Assembly (NCBI RefSeq): GCF_001426085.1
Contig: NZ_LMRR01000001.1
Coordinates: forward strand, 373,539 to 437,538
DNA: 64,000 nt
Reading direction: 5' to 3'
From: Rhodococcus sp. Leaf278
GTDB lineage: Bacteria; Actinomycetota; Actinomycetes; Mycobacteriales; Mycobacteriaceae
Of this stretch, positions 55,804 to 64,000 are shown piece after piece (position 1 is the stretch's first letter; the number at the start of each line of letters is the position of its first letter). The notes beneath the pieces were generated by a model. The model searched no databases. It saw only the letters and a program-made list of their open reading frames with translations, and was not told the origin of the DNA. The position numbers were made by a program, and so were the translations under genes.

Positions 55804-56428
55804 AAGTGTTTCGCTGGCTGACGTGGTAGCTGGCGAACACGGTGATCGATCCCAGGTCGAGTCGAACGCCGTGGCCGAACTTCGGTGCAGGCCTAGGTAT
55901 TTCCCATCCGTTGGCGGCCAGTATCGGAAGCAGGGACTGCCAGCCGAAGGCACCGAGAACGAGCACCGATCGCAATGTCGGACGCAGCAACCGCAATTCG
56001 TCGTCCAACCAGGGCGTGCACCTGTCTCGTTCGGCCGGAGTCGGTTTGTTCTGCGGCGGCGCGCAATGCACCGGGGCCGTGATGCGAACTCCGGTGAGCG
56101 TCAACCCGTCGCCGATATGGGTCGCGATGGGTCGGCTCGCCAGCCCGACGGCATGCATGGCTCGGTACAGCACGTCACCACTTCGATCGCCGGTGAACAT
56201 TCGGCCGGTGCGGTTCGCGCCGTGTGCCGCCGGAGCCAGCCCCACGATCAGCATCGCCGCGTCGGCCGGTCCGAAGCCGGGAACCGCCTTGCCCCAGTAC
56301 GTTTCGTCCGAGAATGCCGCACGCTTCTCGGCCGCGACCTGTTCGCGCCATTGCACCAACCGTGGGCAGGCGCGACAGTTCGATACCGCGGTGTCGAGCT
56401 CGGCGATGGTCTGCGGGCGCGCCACCAT
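55730..56428 (-). CDS. udgB: Uracil-DNA glycosylase, family 5 (UdgB type)
   Basis: 232 aa. [4Fe-4S] cysteines include CRACPRLVQW near the N-terminus. Motif A is GLAPAAHGANRTGRMFTGDR, with no polar Asp/Asn in the active loop, as in family 5. Motif B is ASYHVSQRNTFTGLL. It removes uracil and other deaminated bases in high-GC genomes. It follows the PH-domain gene with a single base between stop and start, so it is the third gene of a minus-strand operon. Confidence 0.92.
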   Translation of the reverse strand: MVARPQTIAELDTAVSNCRACPRLVQWREQVAAEKRAAFSDETYWGKAVPGFGPADAAMLIVGLAPAAHGANRTGRMFTGDRSGDVLYRAMHAVGLASRPIATHIGDGLTLTGVRITAPVHCAPPQNKPTPAERDRCTPWLDDELRLLRPTLRSVLVLGAFGWQSLLPILAANGWEIPRPAPKFGHGVRLDLGSITVFASYHVSQRNTFTGLLTPTMIEDVLRDAGRHARLL

Positions 56429-56429
56429 G

Positions 56430-57944
56430 TCAGGTCCGCTGTAGCCAGATGTCTCCGGCTCCCGGGGTGACGGCGTCGATCATGGCCCACGCGTTCTCCA
56501 CCGGGATATCGATCACTTCGTAGTGCCCGACGCCTGCCGGAGTAGCCGCCACGATGGTGGCGACCCCGGCGCGTCGCTGAAAGAACGTCTGCCGCACCGT
56601 CCAGCCGATGATGCCCGCGGCTTCGAGGCTGTGCCGAGTTCTGTCCAGCGAGCCGTGCTGAGTGATGAGCCAGCCGGGCAGGACGGCATGTCCCAGGCCG
56701 CGGTAGCGATCGTGAGCCAGGCCGAAGGCCGCGACGAACAACACGCCGATGGCTATCCACGCGAGGATCGGAATCGGCGCGCCGAAATACTGTGCAACTC
56801 CCAGGCCGGTGGCGATGACCAGCAGCGGCACAACCGCCCGGGTGTAACGGCGACGTCGCGCTGCGGGGCCGTGCTGCAGCAGCGGCCGGTCGGCACTGCC
56901 GTGCAGACCGGCGTCGCCGAGCACCGTGGTCATCATGCGCAGCGCCTCGGCCTGCGGAGCCTGGGGGAGCAGCAGGGACGATTCCTTCTTCTCGGCGCTG
57001 ACGCCGGTCATGATGGCGTCCAGACGGGCACCGCTGACCGCACGCAGCAGGAGCGGCTGAGACAGGGAAGTGCCCCGTAAGCGCTTGCGGTCGAGAGTCG
57101 ACTGCCGGGTACGCAGCAGTCCGTGGCTGACGTGCAGGGTGCGACCTTGGTCGGTGACGGTGAGGTTGCCGTAGGTCAACAGGTAGCGGACGCACGCGAA
57201 GATGCTGGATACGACGAGCAGTGCGACCAGGGCTACGACGACGAACACGGCGATTCCGAATTGCTCGGCGGAGTCGATACTGTTCGAGACCACCGACGAC
57301 TCGGCCAGCGTCTGCCCCAGTCCGTACTGGAACAGCACGCCGACGGCAGCGGCGATGGTGACGATGCCGGTGATCGAGAACGGGGCGAAGCGCACCCACG
57401 AGAACTGCCAGTGGGCAATCTCCACCTCGGGATTCGTTGCTGCAGTGGGCATACCGTCGGCCGACGGAGTCTGTCCCGACACTCGCTGGAGCAGATCGCC
57501 GCGCAGTGCGGGTACCAGGGAGGTGTCGAGGGCGTTGAGCTCGAAAGCCTCGCCCTTGCCCGCCTGTTGACCGGTACCGATCCGCAAGATCGACAACCCG
57601 AGTACCCGGTGCAGCACGTTCGCTTCGACGTCGACCGAACGAATCCTGTTGCGCGGGATGGACAGTACCTTCTTCTGCAACACGCCGGTGCGCAGTTGCA
57701 CATGTACCGGACCGATCCGGTAACTGGTGGTGAACCATCGCAGAATTGCGAACACCACGACGACCGCGAGGATGCCGAGACTCCAGTAGTGGTTACCGCT
57801 CTGGCTGCCCACGAAGAACGAGATCAGCAACACCGGCAGAATCTTGATGCCCTCGTTCACCGGATGCACCAACAACATTCGCTTGTCCAGGCGCAACCAC
57901 GGCTGCTCCTCCTCGACCGCGAGGAGCTCCGCCTGATCGGTCAC
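56430..57944 (-). CDS. PH domain-containing membrane protein (YdbT-like)
   Basis: 504 aa from a GTG at 57944. Several membrane segments alternate with three bacterial PH (bPH2) domains; typical blocks are RIGPVHVQLRTGVLQKKVLS, IPRNRIRSVDV, TVTDQGRTLHVSHGLLRTRQ and LITQHGSLDRTRH. This is the larger partner of the YdbS-YdbT pair. Function is poorly known; Bacillus relatives affect resistance to some secreted antimicrobial proteins. It overlaps the upstream small PH gene by four bases. Confidence 0.88.
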   Translation of the reverse strand: MTDQAELLAVEEEQPWLRLDKRMLLVHPVNEGIKILPVLLISFFVGSQSGNHYWSLGILAVVVVFAILRWFTTSYRIGPVHVQLRTGVLQKKVLSIPRNRIRSVDVEANVLHRVLGLSILRIGTGQQAGKGEAFELNALDTSLVPALRGDLLQRVSGQTPSADGMPTAATNPEVEIAHWQFSWVRFAPFSITGIVTIAAAVGVLFQYGLGQTLAESSVVSNSIDSAEQFGIAVFVVVALVALLVVSSIFACVRYLLTYGNLTVTDQGRTLHVSHGLLRTRQSTLDRKRLRGTSLSQPLLLRAVSGARLDAIMTGVSAEKKESSLLLPQAPQAEALRMMTTVLGDAGLHGSADRPLLQHGPAARRRRYTRAVVPLLVIATGLGVAQYFGAPIPILAWIAIGVLFVAAFGLAHDRYRGLGHAVLPGWLITQHGSLDRTRHSLEAAGIIGWTVRQTFFQRRAGVATIVAATPAGVGHYEVIDIPVENAWAMIDAVTPGAGDIWLQRT

Positions 57945-58420
57945 GTTGCGTCTCCGACCGTGCGGCCGGCAATATCGGTCAGTCGGGCGACCGTCTTGTC
58001 CGCGACGTCCTGATCGAGTGCCGTGATCTTCACCGCGCCGGCGGACGATGCGGTCGTGACGGTGACCGTGGCCAATCCGAGCAGCCGATCGAGTGGGCCT
58101 CGTTCGGTGTCGACTGTCTGCACGCGCGAGATGGGCGCGATGCGTCGTTCCTGACTGAGCCAGCCGGTGCGGGTGTAGACGGCGGTATCGCTGATCTCCC
58201 AACGATGGACGCGATAGCGCCACTGCGGGACGATCGCGATGTGTAGGGCCGTCAGCACTATCGATGCGACCAGGACGGCGACGTGCGGCCACGAGGTCCA
58301 CTGCGAGTCGACGACGGCCCAGACGATCTGGGCGACGAAGACCGGCAGCCACAACAGGCCGGCACTCAGAGCCCAGAGAAGACGTGCACGTGGAGACGGT
58401 TGCCACTGGGGATCGGTCAT
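57941..58420 (-). CDS. PH domain-containing protein (YdbS-like)
   Basis: 159 aa. Two membrane helices ([20 protein letters not shown] and [20 protein letters not shown]) are followed by one bPH2 domain ([40 protein letters not shown]). First gene of the PH-PH-udgB operon; the overlap GTGA couples it to the next gene. Divergent from fbiC across 177 bp that contain repeat copy 2. Confidence 0.88.
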   Translation of the reverse strand: MTDPQWQPSPRARLLWALSAGLLWLPVFVAQIVWAVVDSQWTSWPHVAVLVASIVLTALHIAIVPQWRYRVHRWEISDTAVYTRTGWLSQERRIAPISRVQTVDTERGPLDRLLGLATVTVTTASSAGAVKITALDQDVADKTVARLTDIAGRTVGDAT

Positions 58421-58492
58421 CGTTGTCACGGGTACAAACCTAGAGGTGTCTTTTGCTATCCACCACCCTGCTGCGATAGCGGGCGCTGCCCC

Positions 58493-58536
58493 TCGTGCGC
58501 GATTTGCGTAGCTCCACGTACGCAAACCGCGCACGA
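58493..58536. repeat. Palindromic dispersed repeat, copy 2
   Basis: TCGTGCGCGATTTGCGTA (58493-58510) and TACGCAAACCGCGCACGA (58519-58536) are arms with one mismatch and an 8-base loop. It is homologous to the element at 9492-9535, including loop bases when compared with that copy's other strand. It lies between the divergent PH gene and fbiC. Confidence 0.8.
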
Positions 58537-58597
58537 CGACGGCAGCCCGAAGGCCCTGCAGTGGCACGGGCGTACCGGGAAGGCGCATGATCGACGG

Positions 58598-61138
58598 GTG
58601 ACTTCTCTACCTGACTCCGTGCCTGCCCCCTCCGCGATGCGACGAGTGTTGCGTCGCGCCCGCGACGGAGTGTCTCTCAACGTCGACGAGGCCACGGTGC
58701 TGCTGCACGCTCGCGGTGACGATCTGACGGACCTGATGGCGTCGGCTTCCCGAGTCCGCGATGCCGGGCTCGAATCTGCGGGCCGGCCGAAGACGGTGTC
58801 GTACTCCCGCAAGGTATTCGTGCCCATCACGCGGTTGTGCCGCGACAAGTGCCACTACTGCACGTTCGTCACGGTGCCGGGCAAGCTCAACGCCGCCGGG
58901 CACGGGATGTTCATGGATCCCGACGAGATCATCGACGTCGCGCGCAAGGGTGCGGCCTTGGGCTGCAAGGAGGCGCTGTTCACTCTCGGTGACCGGCCAG
59001 AGGAACGGTGGCCCGAGGCCAAGGCGTGGCTCGATTCGCGCGGTTACGACTCGACCCTGGACTACGTGCGGGCCATGTCGATCCGAGTGCTCGAGGAGAC
59101 CGGTTTGCTGCCGCACCTCAACCCCGGAGTGATGTCGTGGCAGGAACTTTCGCGACTCAAGCCGGTGGCGCCGTCGATGGGTATGATGCTCGAGACCACC
59201 TCGCGTCGGCTGTTCGAGGAGAAGGGGCAAGCCCACTACGGCAGCCCCGACAAGGATCCCGAGGTTCGGCTGCGCACGCTGACCGATGCGGGCCGGCTCA
59301 ATATCCCGTTCACGACAGGCATTTTGGTGGGTATCGGCGAGACGCTGCGTGACCGCGCCGAGTCAATCATGGCAATTCGCAAGGTGCACAAGTCTTTCGG
59401 GCATGTTCAGGAGATCATCGTGCAGAATTTCCTGGCCAAGTCCGATACCGCGATGCGGTCCGTGCCCGACGCCGGTCTCGAAGAATTCCTGGCAACCATC
59501 GCGGTGACGCGCATGGTGGTCGGTCCGTCGATGCGCATCCAGGCCCCGCCGAACCTCGTCGCAGCGGAGGAGACCGCCGCGTTGCTGGGCGCAGGCGTCG
59601 ACGATTGGGGCGGGGTCTCGCCGCTGACTCCCGACCACGTCAATCCCGAGCGGCCGTGGCCGAACCTCGACACTCTCGCCGAGCTGTCGGCGGCCGCCGG
59701 TTACACGCTCGTGGAACGTACTGCCGCGCAGCCGCAGTACGTGCTCGCCGGTGCGCCGTGGATCGATCCGCGGATCTCGGCGCACGTGCGGGCGGTGGCC
59801 GACCCGGAGACCGGGATGGCGCGCGAGGGCGTCAACCCGACCGGTCTGCCGTGGCAGGAGCCGGACGAGGAATGGGAGTCCTCGGGCCGGGTGGATCTGA
59901 ACACCGAGATCGACACTCAGGGTCGTAACACCGAGACTCGTTCGGATCTGGCGAATGCGTTCGGCGACTGGGAATCGATCCGCGAACAGGTACGTGACCT
60001 CGCCGGGCTCGAGCGGGTGGACCGCGACCTGGTGTCGGCGTTGACGGCAGCGGAGAAAGACCCGGCCGGTTTGTCCGACGAGCAGTACCTCGCGCTGGCG
60101 ACGGCCGAGGGCCCGGGCATGGACGCCGTCGCCGCGCTCGCCGACGATCTGCGCAAACAGGTCAACGGAGACACTGTCACCTACGTGGTGAACCGGAACA
60201 TCAACTTCACCAACATCTGCTACACCGGGTGCCGCTTCTGCGCGTTCGCTCAGCGCAAGGGCGACGCGGATGCGTTCACGCTGTCCACCGCCGAGGTGGC
60301 GGATCGGGCATGGGAAGCGCATGTCGTGGGAGCCACCGAGGTGTGCATGCAGGGCGGGATCGACCCGGAGCTGCCGGTGACCGGCTATGCCGATCTGGTG
60401 CGGGCGGTGAAGGCCAAGGTGCCGTCGATGCACGTGCATGCGTTCTCGCCGATGGAGATCGTCAACGGTGCCTCGCGCGGTGGTCAGTCGATCCGCGAAT
60501 GGCTCACCGAGCTACGGGCCGCCGGCTTGGACTCGATTCCCGGTACTGCCGCGGAAATCCTCGATGACGAGGTTCGCTGGGTGCTGACCAAGGGCAAGCT
60601 CCCCGCTGCCGAGTGGATCGAGGTGATCACCACGGCGCACGAGGTGGGGCTGCGGTCGAGCTCGACGATGATGTACGGCCACGTCGACAATCCGTCGCAC
60701 TGGGTCGGCCACCTGAACGTCCTCAAGAAGATCCAGGACAAGACCGGCGGATTCACCGAGTTCGTGCCGCTGCCGTTCGTGCATCAGTCTTCGCCGTTGT
60801 ACCTGGCCGGTGCGTCGCGGCCCGGTCCGACCAACCGGGACAACCGGGCGGTGCACGCTCTGGGCAGGATCATGCTGCACGGCCGTATCGACAATATTCA
60901 GACGTCATGGGTGAAATTGGGAATCACGGGTACACAGGCGATGCTGAACGGAGGCGCGAACGATCTGGGCGGGACCCTGATGGAAGAAACGATCTCGCGG
61001 ATGGCAGGTTCGCAGAACGGTTCGGAAAAGACCGTCGCGGAACTGCACGAGATCGCCGACGGCATCGGACGACCGGTTCGTCAGCGCACCACCACGTACG
61101 GCCCGGCACCGGAGGTGTCGGTCGCCGGCCTGATCTGA
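58598..61138 (+). CDS. fbiC: FO synthase FbiC (CofG-CofH fusion), F420 biosynthesis
   Basis: 846 aa, GTG start. Two radical-SAM halves: the CofG part with CRDKCHYC (Cys81, Cys85, Cys88) and the CofH part with CYTGCRFC (Cys541, Cys545, Cys548). Other blocks are [33 protein letters not shown] and [16 protein letters not shown]. It joins tyrosine and 5-amino-6-ribitylamino-uracil to form FO, the chromophore of coenzyme F420. Length is near the mycobacterial enzyme (about 856 aa). The LLM oxidoreductase at 18105 is a likely consumer of F420. Confidence 0.96.
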   Translation: MTSLPDSVPAPSAMRRVLRRARDGVSLNVDEATVLLHARGDDLTDLMASASRVRDAGLESAGRPKTVSYSRKVFVPITRLCRDKCHYCTFVTVPGKLNAAGHGMFMDPDEIIDVARKGAALGCKEALFTLGDRPEERWPEAKAWLDSRGYDSTLDYVRAMSIRVLEETGLLPHLNPGVMSWQELSRLKPVAPSMGMMLETTSRRLFEEKGQAHYGSPDKDPEVRLRTLTDAGRLNIPFTTGILVGIGETLRDRAESIMAIRKVHKSFGHVQEIIVQNFLAKSDTAMRSVPDAGLEEFLATIAVTRMVVGPSMRIQAPPNLVAAEETAALLGAGVDDWGGVSPLTPDHVNPERPWPNLDTLAELSAAAGYTLVERTAAQPQYVLAGAPWIDPRISAHVRAVADPETGMAREGVNPTGLPWQEPDEEWESSGRVDLNTEIDTQGRNTETRSDLANAFGDWESIREQVRDLAGLERVDRDLVSALTAAEKDPAGLSDEQYLALATAEGPGMDAVAALADDLRKQVNGDTVTYVVNRNINFTNICYTGCRFCAFAQRKGDADAFTLSTAEVADRAWEAHVVGATEVCMQGGIDPELPVTGYADLVRAVKAKVPSMHVHAFSPMEIVNGASRGGQSIREWLTELRAAGLDSIPGTAAEILDDEVRWVLTKGKLPAAEWIEVITTAHEVGLRSSSTMMYGHVDNPSHWVGHLNVLKKIQDKTGGFTEFVPLPFVHQSSPLYLAGASRPGPTNRDNRAVHALGRIMLHGRIDNIQTSWVKLGITGTQAMLNGGANDLGGTLMEETISRMAGSQNGSEKTVAELHEIADGIGRPVRQRTTTYGPAPEVSVAGLI

Positions 61139-61177
61139 CCCTGGGTCTTGATTTTTACGAATTGGAGCTTGTCTGAC

Positions 61178-61939
61178 ATGGACGACCGTCGAGTCGCCGC
61201 GGTGCTGAGCAGTGCCGTTGCCATCATCCATCCCGTGCTCGACATCCTGGCCACACGCGATCCGATCGGACTGAAGGGTCGGACGTTCCGCGAGTCCTCT
61301 GCGGACGATTCGACCCTCGACAACGTCATCGATTTTCTTGCCAAGGCATTCGACACCACCGACTTCCCAGGCACCGCAGGCTGGGAGAAGCTCGACAGTG
61401 GTGCTCGCTCGCAGTGGTGGGTCAATCGCATCGGCGCTCTCAACACCGTTGCCGTCGCGTTCCCCGGTGTGTTCGGCATCCTGGTCAACCGTCTGCCGAT
61501 CCAGGATCTGCTCGGGTTCGCCAACCAGGCGATGGTGCTCGTCGCGGTGGCCCGTGAATCCGGGGTGACCGACCGCGAGACACATGTGGCGTTGCTCGGC
61601 TCGGTGCTGTGCAAGCGAGATCTGACGTCCTTGGCGGACAGCGCCCCCGTCGAGAAGAAGGAAGAGTCGCCGAAATCCGGTCCGTTCGCACTGCTGCGCG
61701 GAATGTGGCAGATCGCCAACGTGCTGCGCGACGTCACCGGAGAGCTGGAGAAGCGTCCGCATCCGCGCGGGTTCTACCGAGTACTCGGAGCCATTCCGCT
61801 CGTCGGTGGCGTCGCCGGATATCTCGGTGAGCGGGGCGCACTCTCGCGCGCCGCCAAGCAGGGCCGGAAGTGGCTGGCAGTACATCAGAAGGCCTCGGCC
61901 CTCGGTGCCGACACGACCGCGAAGCAACTGCGGCGATAG
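61178..61939 (+). CDS. Conserved hypothetical protein
   Basis: 253 aa from the ATG at 61178, with GGAG about 10 bases upstream. It is mainly helical, with blocks VIDFLAKAFDTTDFPGTAGW, WVNRIGALNTVAVAFPGVFG and FYRVLGAIPLVGGVAGYLGE, the last possibly membrane-associated. A charged linker (APVEKKEESPKSG) divides it. I recognise no characterised family. It sits between fbiC and fdxC. Confidence 0.68.
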   Translation: MDDRRVAAVLSSAVAIIHPVLDILATRDPIGLKGRTFRESSADDSTLDNVIDFLAKAFDTTDFPGTAGWEKLDSGARSQWWVNRIGALNTVAVAFPGVFGILVNRLPIQDLLGFANQAMVLVAVARESGVTDRETHVALLGSVLCKRDLTSLADSAPVEKKEESPKSGPFALLRGMWQIANVLRDVTGELEKRPHPRGFYRVLGAIPLVGGVAGYLGERGALSRAAKQGRKWLAVHQKASALGADTTAKQLRR

Positions 61940-62053
61940 CCGAGCTGGGGCAGGTGAGGCCACCCTGGTCGGTTTGCCCCATGTTCGGACCGCGATACTA
62001 GGATGCTCAGGGCGCGTGAGCGCCCACGATCGATACAGGAGGGGAGAGCAGCA

Positions 62054-62377
62054 GTGACCTACTCGATTGCAGAACCGTGCGTAGATGTACTGGACAAAGC
62101 GTGCATCGAAGAGTGCCCGGTGGATTGCATCTACGAGGGTAACCGAATGCTGTACATCCACCCCGACGAATGCGTCGACTGCGGGGCCTGCGAGCCCGTG
62201 TGCCCCGTCGAGGCCATTTTCTACGAGGACGACGTTCCCGAGCAGTGGAGCGCGTACGTCGGTGCCAATGTCGACTTCTTCGACGACCTGGGATCTCCCG
62301 GCGGCGCAGCCAAGCTCGGCAAGACGGACTACGACCCGCCGTTCATCAAGGCTCTGCCTCCCATGGGCGAGAACTGA
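62054..62377 (+). CDS. fdxC: 7Fe ferredoxin (FdxC/FdxA type)
   Basis: 107 aa from a GTG at 62054, about 7 bases after GGGGAGAG. It binds one [3Fe-4S] and one [4Fe-4S] cluster: Cys pattern CVDVLDKACIEECPVDC, then CVDCGACEPVCP. This is the essential low-potential electron carrier of actinobacteria, positioned before dapC as in Mycobacterium (Rv1177-Rv1178). Confidence 0.95.
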   Translation: MTYSIAEPCVDVLDKACIEECPVDCIYEGNRMLYIHPDECVDCGACEPVCPVEAIFYEDDVPEQWSAYVGANVDFFDDLGSPGGAAKLGKTDYDPPFIKALPPMGEN

Positions 62378-62381
62378 CGCC

Positions 62382-63485
62382 TTGGCACGTAGAGCGGTGG
62401 CAGCGGCGCTGCCCGATTTTCCCTGGGACTCGTTGACCGCTGCCAAGGAGAAGGCGTCGGCGCACCCGGACGGCATCGTCAATCTGTCGGTCGGGACGCC
62501 CGTCGACCCGGTCGCCGAGGTGATTCGGGTTGCTCTGAATTCGGTTGCCGGCGAACCCGGATACCCGACGACCATCGGCACCGTCGCGCTGCGGGAGGCC
62601 GCGGTGGCGGCGCTGGAGCGCCGCTACTCGATCACCGGTATCTCGACCGACGCGGTGCTGCCGGCCATCGGCACCAAGGAAATGATCGCCTGGCTGCCGA
62701 GTCTGTTGGGTCTGGGGACCGATGACCTGGTTGTCATCCCCGAATTGGCATATCCCACATACGAAGTGGGTGCTCTGCTCGCCGCTTCTCGTATTCTGCG
62801 CGCCGACGGTCTCGCGCGGCTCGGCCCCGAGCGGGCGTCGCTCGTCTTCGTCAACTCACCGTCCAATCCGACGGGCAAGGTGCTCGGTGTCGACCACCTG
62901 CGCAAGGTCGTCGACTGGGCGCGAGAGCGCGACGCCATTGTCGTCTCCGACGAGTGTTACCTGGGTCTGACCTGGGATGCCGAGGCCGTGTCGGTGTTGG
63001 ATCCCCGGGTGTGCGGCGGTGATCACACCAATCTCCTTGCCGTGCATTCACTCTCGAAGACCTCGAACCTGGCGAGTTATCGCGCGGGCTTCGTCACCGG
63101 CGACGCGTCCCTCGTGGCGGAGCTGCTCGAGGTACGCAAGCACGCCGGCATGATGGTGCCGCTGCCGATCCAGGCCGCCATGACTGCGGCTCTGGCCGAC
63201 GACGAGCACGAGAACATTCAACGCGAGCGATACCGCGCCCGCCGGACGATCTTGAAGGCGGCCGTCGAGGAAGCCGGATTCACCGTCGACCACTCCGAGG
63301 CCGGGCTCTACCTCTGGGCCACGCGGGGCGAACCGTGTCGCGACACCGTCGACTGGCTCGCCGAACGTGGCATCCTCGCCGCTCCGGGAGAGTTCTACGG
63401 CCCGCACGGTGGACAGCACGTGCGCATCGCACTGACGGCCACGGACGAGCGCATCGAGGCTGCAGCTATTCGCCTGCGCGGGTAG
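62382..63485 (+). CDS. dapC: Succinyldiaminopimelate transaminase (DapC)
   Basis: 367 aa from a TTG at 62382, 4 bp after the fdxC stop; a GTG at 62397 is also possible. Class I aminotransferase fold: GIVNLSVGTPVDPVAEVIRV, NSPSNPTGKVLGVDH, SDECYLGLTWD, PLP lysine Lys226 in HSLSKTSNLASYRAGF, and LYLWATRGEPC. It makes N-succinyl-LL-diaminopimelate for lysine and peptidoglycan. The subgroup matches the Rv1178-type enzyme and the DapC of Corynebacterium. Confidence 0.92.
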   Translation: MARRAVAAALPDFPWDSLTAAKEKASAHPDGIVNLSVGTPVDPVAEVIRVALNSVAGEPGYPTTIGTVALREAAVAALERRYSITGISTDAVLPAIGTKEMIAWLPSLLGLGTDDLVVIPELAYPTYEVGALLAASRILRADGLARLGPERASLVFVNSPSNPTGKVLGVDHLRKVVDWARERDAIVVSDECYLGLTWDAEAVSVLDPRVCGGDHTNLLAVHSLSKTSNLASYRAGFVTGDASLVAELLEVRKHAGMMVPLPIQAAMTAALADDEHENIQRERYRARRTILKAAVEEAGFTVDHSEAGLYLWATRGEPCRDTVDWLAERGILAAPGEFYGPHGGQHVRIALTATDERIEAAAIRLRG

Positions 63486-63508
63486 TCGGGTTTCTCTGGT
63501 GTGCTGAG

Positions 63509-63564
63509 TGTCCACAATTCGGTTTGGCGAACGGGATCCCGCCTGCCGACGTGAATTGTGGACA
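63509..63564. repeat. Long-armed inverted repeat between dapC and the LysE gene
   Basis: TGTCCACAATTC (63509-63520) and GAATTGTGGACA (63553-63564) are perfect 12-bp arms, 32 bases apart. The loop contains the palindrome GGGATCCC. There is no U-run. It could be an operator, a cruciform-forming site or a dispersed repeat. Confidence 0.65.
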
Positions 63565-63610
63565 GAAAAGTGAGTTGGACCCAGCTCGGACCGAGTGTTC
63601 TCATGTACCC

Positions 63611-64000
63611 ATGACCCTCACCCTGCTGCTCAGCTTCGCCGGTGTGTGTTTTCTGCTGGCGATCCTGCCCGGGCCCGACTCGTTCCTGGTGCTGCGGTAC
63701 AGCATCGGCGGCCTCAAGCCCGGGATCGCGGCGGCGATGGGCGTCGCGATCGGCGGACTGTTCTGGGCCGTGCTGGTAGCCGTCGGTCTGGCGGCGATCG
63801 TCGAGCAGTCGGCGACGGCATATCGAGTCGTCAAGATCCTCGGCGGACTGTATCTGCTGTACCTGGGTGTGAAGGCGTTCCGGTCTCGCCGAAAGAACAA
63901 GGTTGCCGGTGAGCCGCTGGTGCCGGTTGCTGCGCCGGCATGGTCGGCGTTCGGTGCCGGGGTTCTCTCGTGCGCGCTCAATCCCAAGGTGGGACTGTTC
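63611..64000 (+). CDS. LysE/RhtB family amino-acid exporter, C-terminus beyond window
   Basis: The first 130 residues run to the right edge without a stop. Family blocks: LLSFAGVCFLLAILPGPDSF at the N-terminus, GIAAAMGVAIGGLFWAVLVA, KILGGLYLLYLGVKAFRSRR and the start of the late motif LSCALNPKVGLF. These transporters export amino acids and related metabolites, such as homoserine or lysine. The ATG at 63611 is inferred. Confidence 0.88.
   Translation, partial: MTLTLLLSFAGVCFLLAILPGPDSFLVLRYSIGGLKPGIAAAMGVAIGGLFWAVLVAVGLAAIVEQSATAYRVVKILGGLYLLYLGVKAFRSRRKNKVAGEPLVPVAAPAWSAFGAGVLSCALNPKVGLF

Overview
This window reads as chromosomal DNA from a mycolic-acid actinobacterium of the Nocardiaceae, most probably Rhodococcus. 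The evidence is the high GC, the frequent GTG/TTG starts, two antigen-85-like mycolyltransferases, PIM/lipomannan genes (pimE, lpqW), mycothiol synthesis (mshB), coenzyme F420 synthesis (fbiC) plus an F420-type LLM oxidoreductase, and several neighbour pairs known from Mycobacterium (alkA-ogt; pimE-phhB-mutT2; typA-lpqW; mshB; fbiC; fdxC-dapC). No rRNA, tRNA or CRISPR array was seen.

Layout. 0-9.5 kb is mainly DNA maintenance: rmuC, sbcD-sbcC, an AI-2E family permease, and the adaptive-response pair ogt and ada/alkA. 9.5-16 kb is carbon metabolism: cstA with a small YbdD-like gene, then a ROK regulator divergent from the Entner-Doudoroff pair edd-eda. 16-20 kb holds a CD225/dispanin protein, an SDR divergent from an MmyB-type regulator, an LLM oxidoreductase and ychF.

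20-26 kb is a 6.1-kb integrative element inserted in the 3' end of ychF. A 23-bp direct repeat (19971-19993 and 26036-26058) covers the last six codons and stop of ychF, so ychF stays intact. The element carries a tyrosine integrase whose own stop codon lies in the att core, repeated likely arm-type sites near both ends, a frameshifted HNH endonuclease, a DUF3800 protein, small zinc-ribbon and HTH proteins, and a head-on junction between two apparently truncated genes. It looks like a reduced prophage or small integrative element.

26-45 kb is accessory metabolism and envelope: two mycolyltransferases, a SAM methyltransferase, a winged-helix protein, a metallophosphoesterase, an anion:cation-symporter MFS permease, an FAD-linked 2-hydroxyacid oxidase divergent from a GAF-PucR regulator, an SDR, an amylosucrase, a VOC protein, a GYSQG esterase, a WS/DGAT-like acyltransferase with an altered active-site motif, and an Asp-box beta-propeller protein. 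44-48 kb has two paralogous secreted two-cysteine proteins around TerD and a Tat-exported DUF1906 protein, separated by strong bidirectional terminators.

48-64 kb is a core block collinear in gene order with the Mycobacterium tuberculosis Rv1159-Rv1178 region (recalled, not searched): pimE, phhB, mutT2, typA, lpqW, mshB, a membrane protein, fbiC, fdxC and dapC, without the nar genes and PE/PPE genes found there. A PH-domain pair with udgB is inserted before fbiC, and a partial LysE family exporter runs off the right edge.
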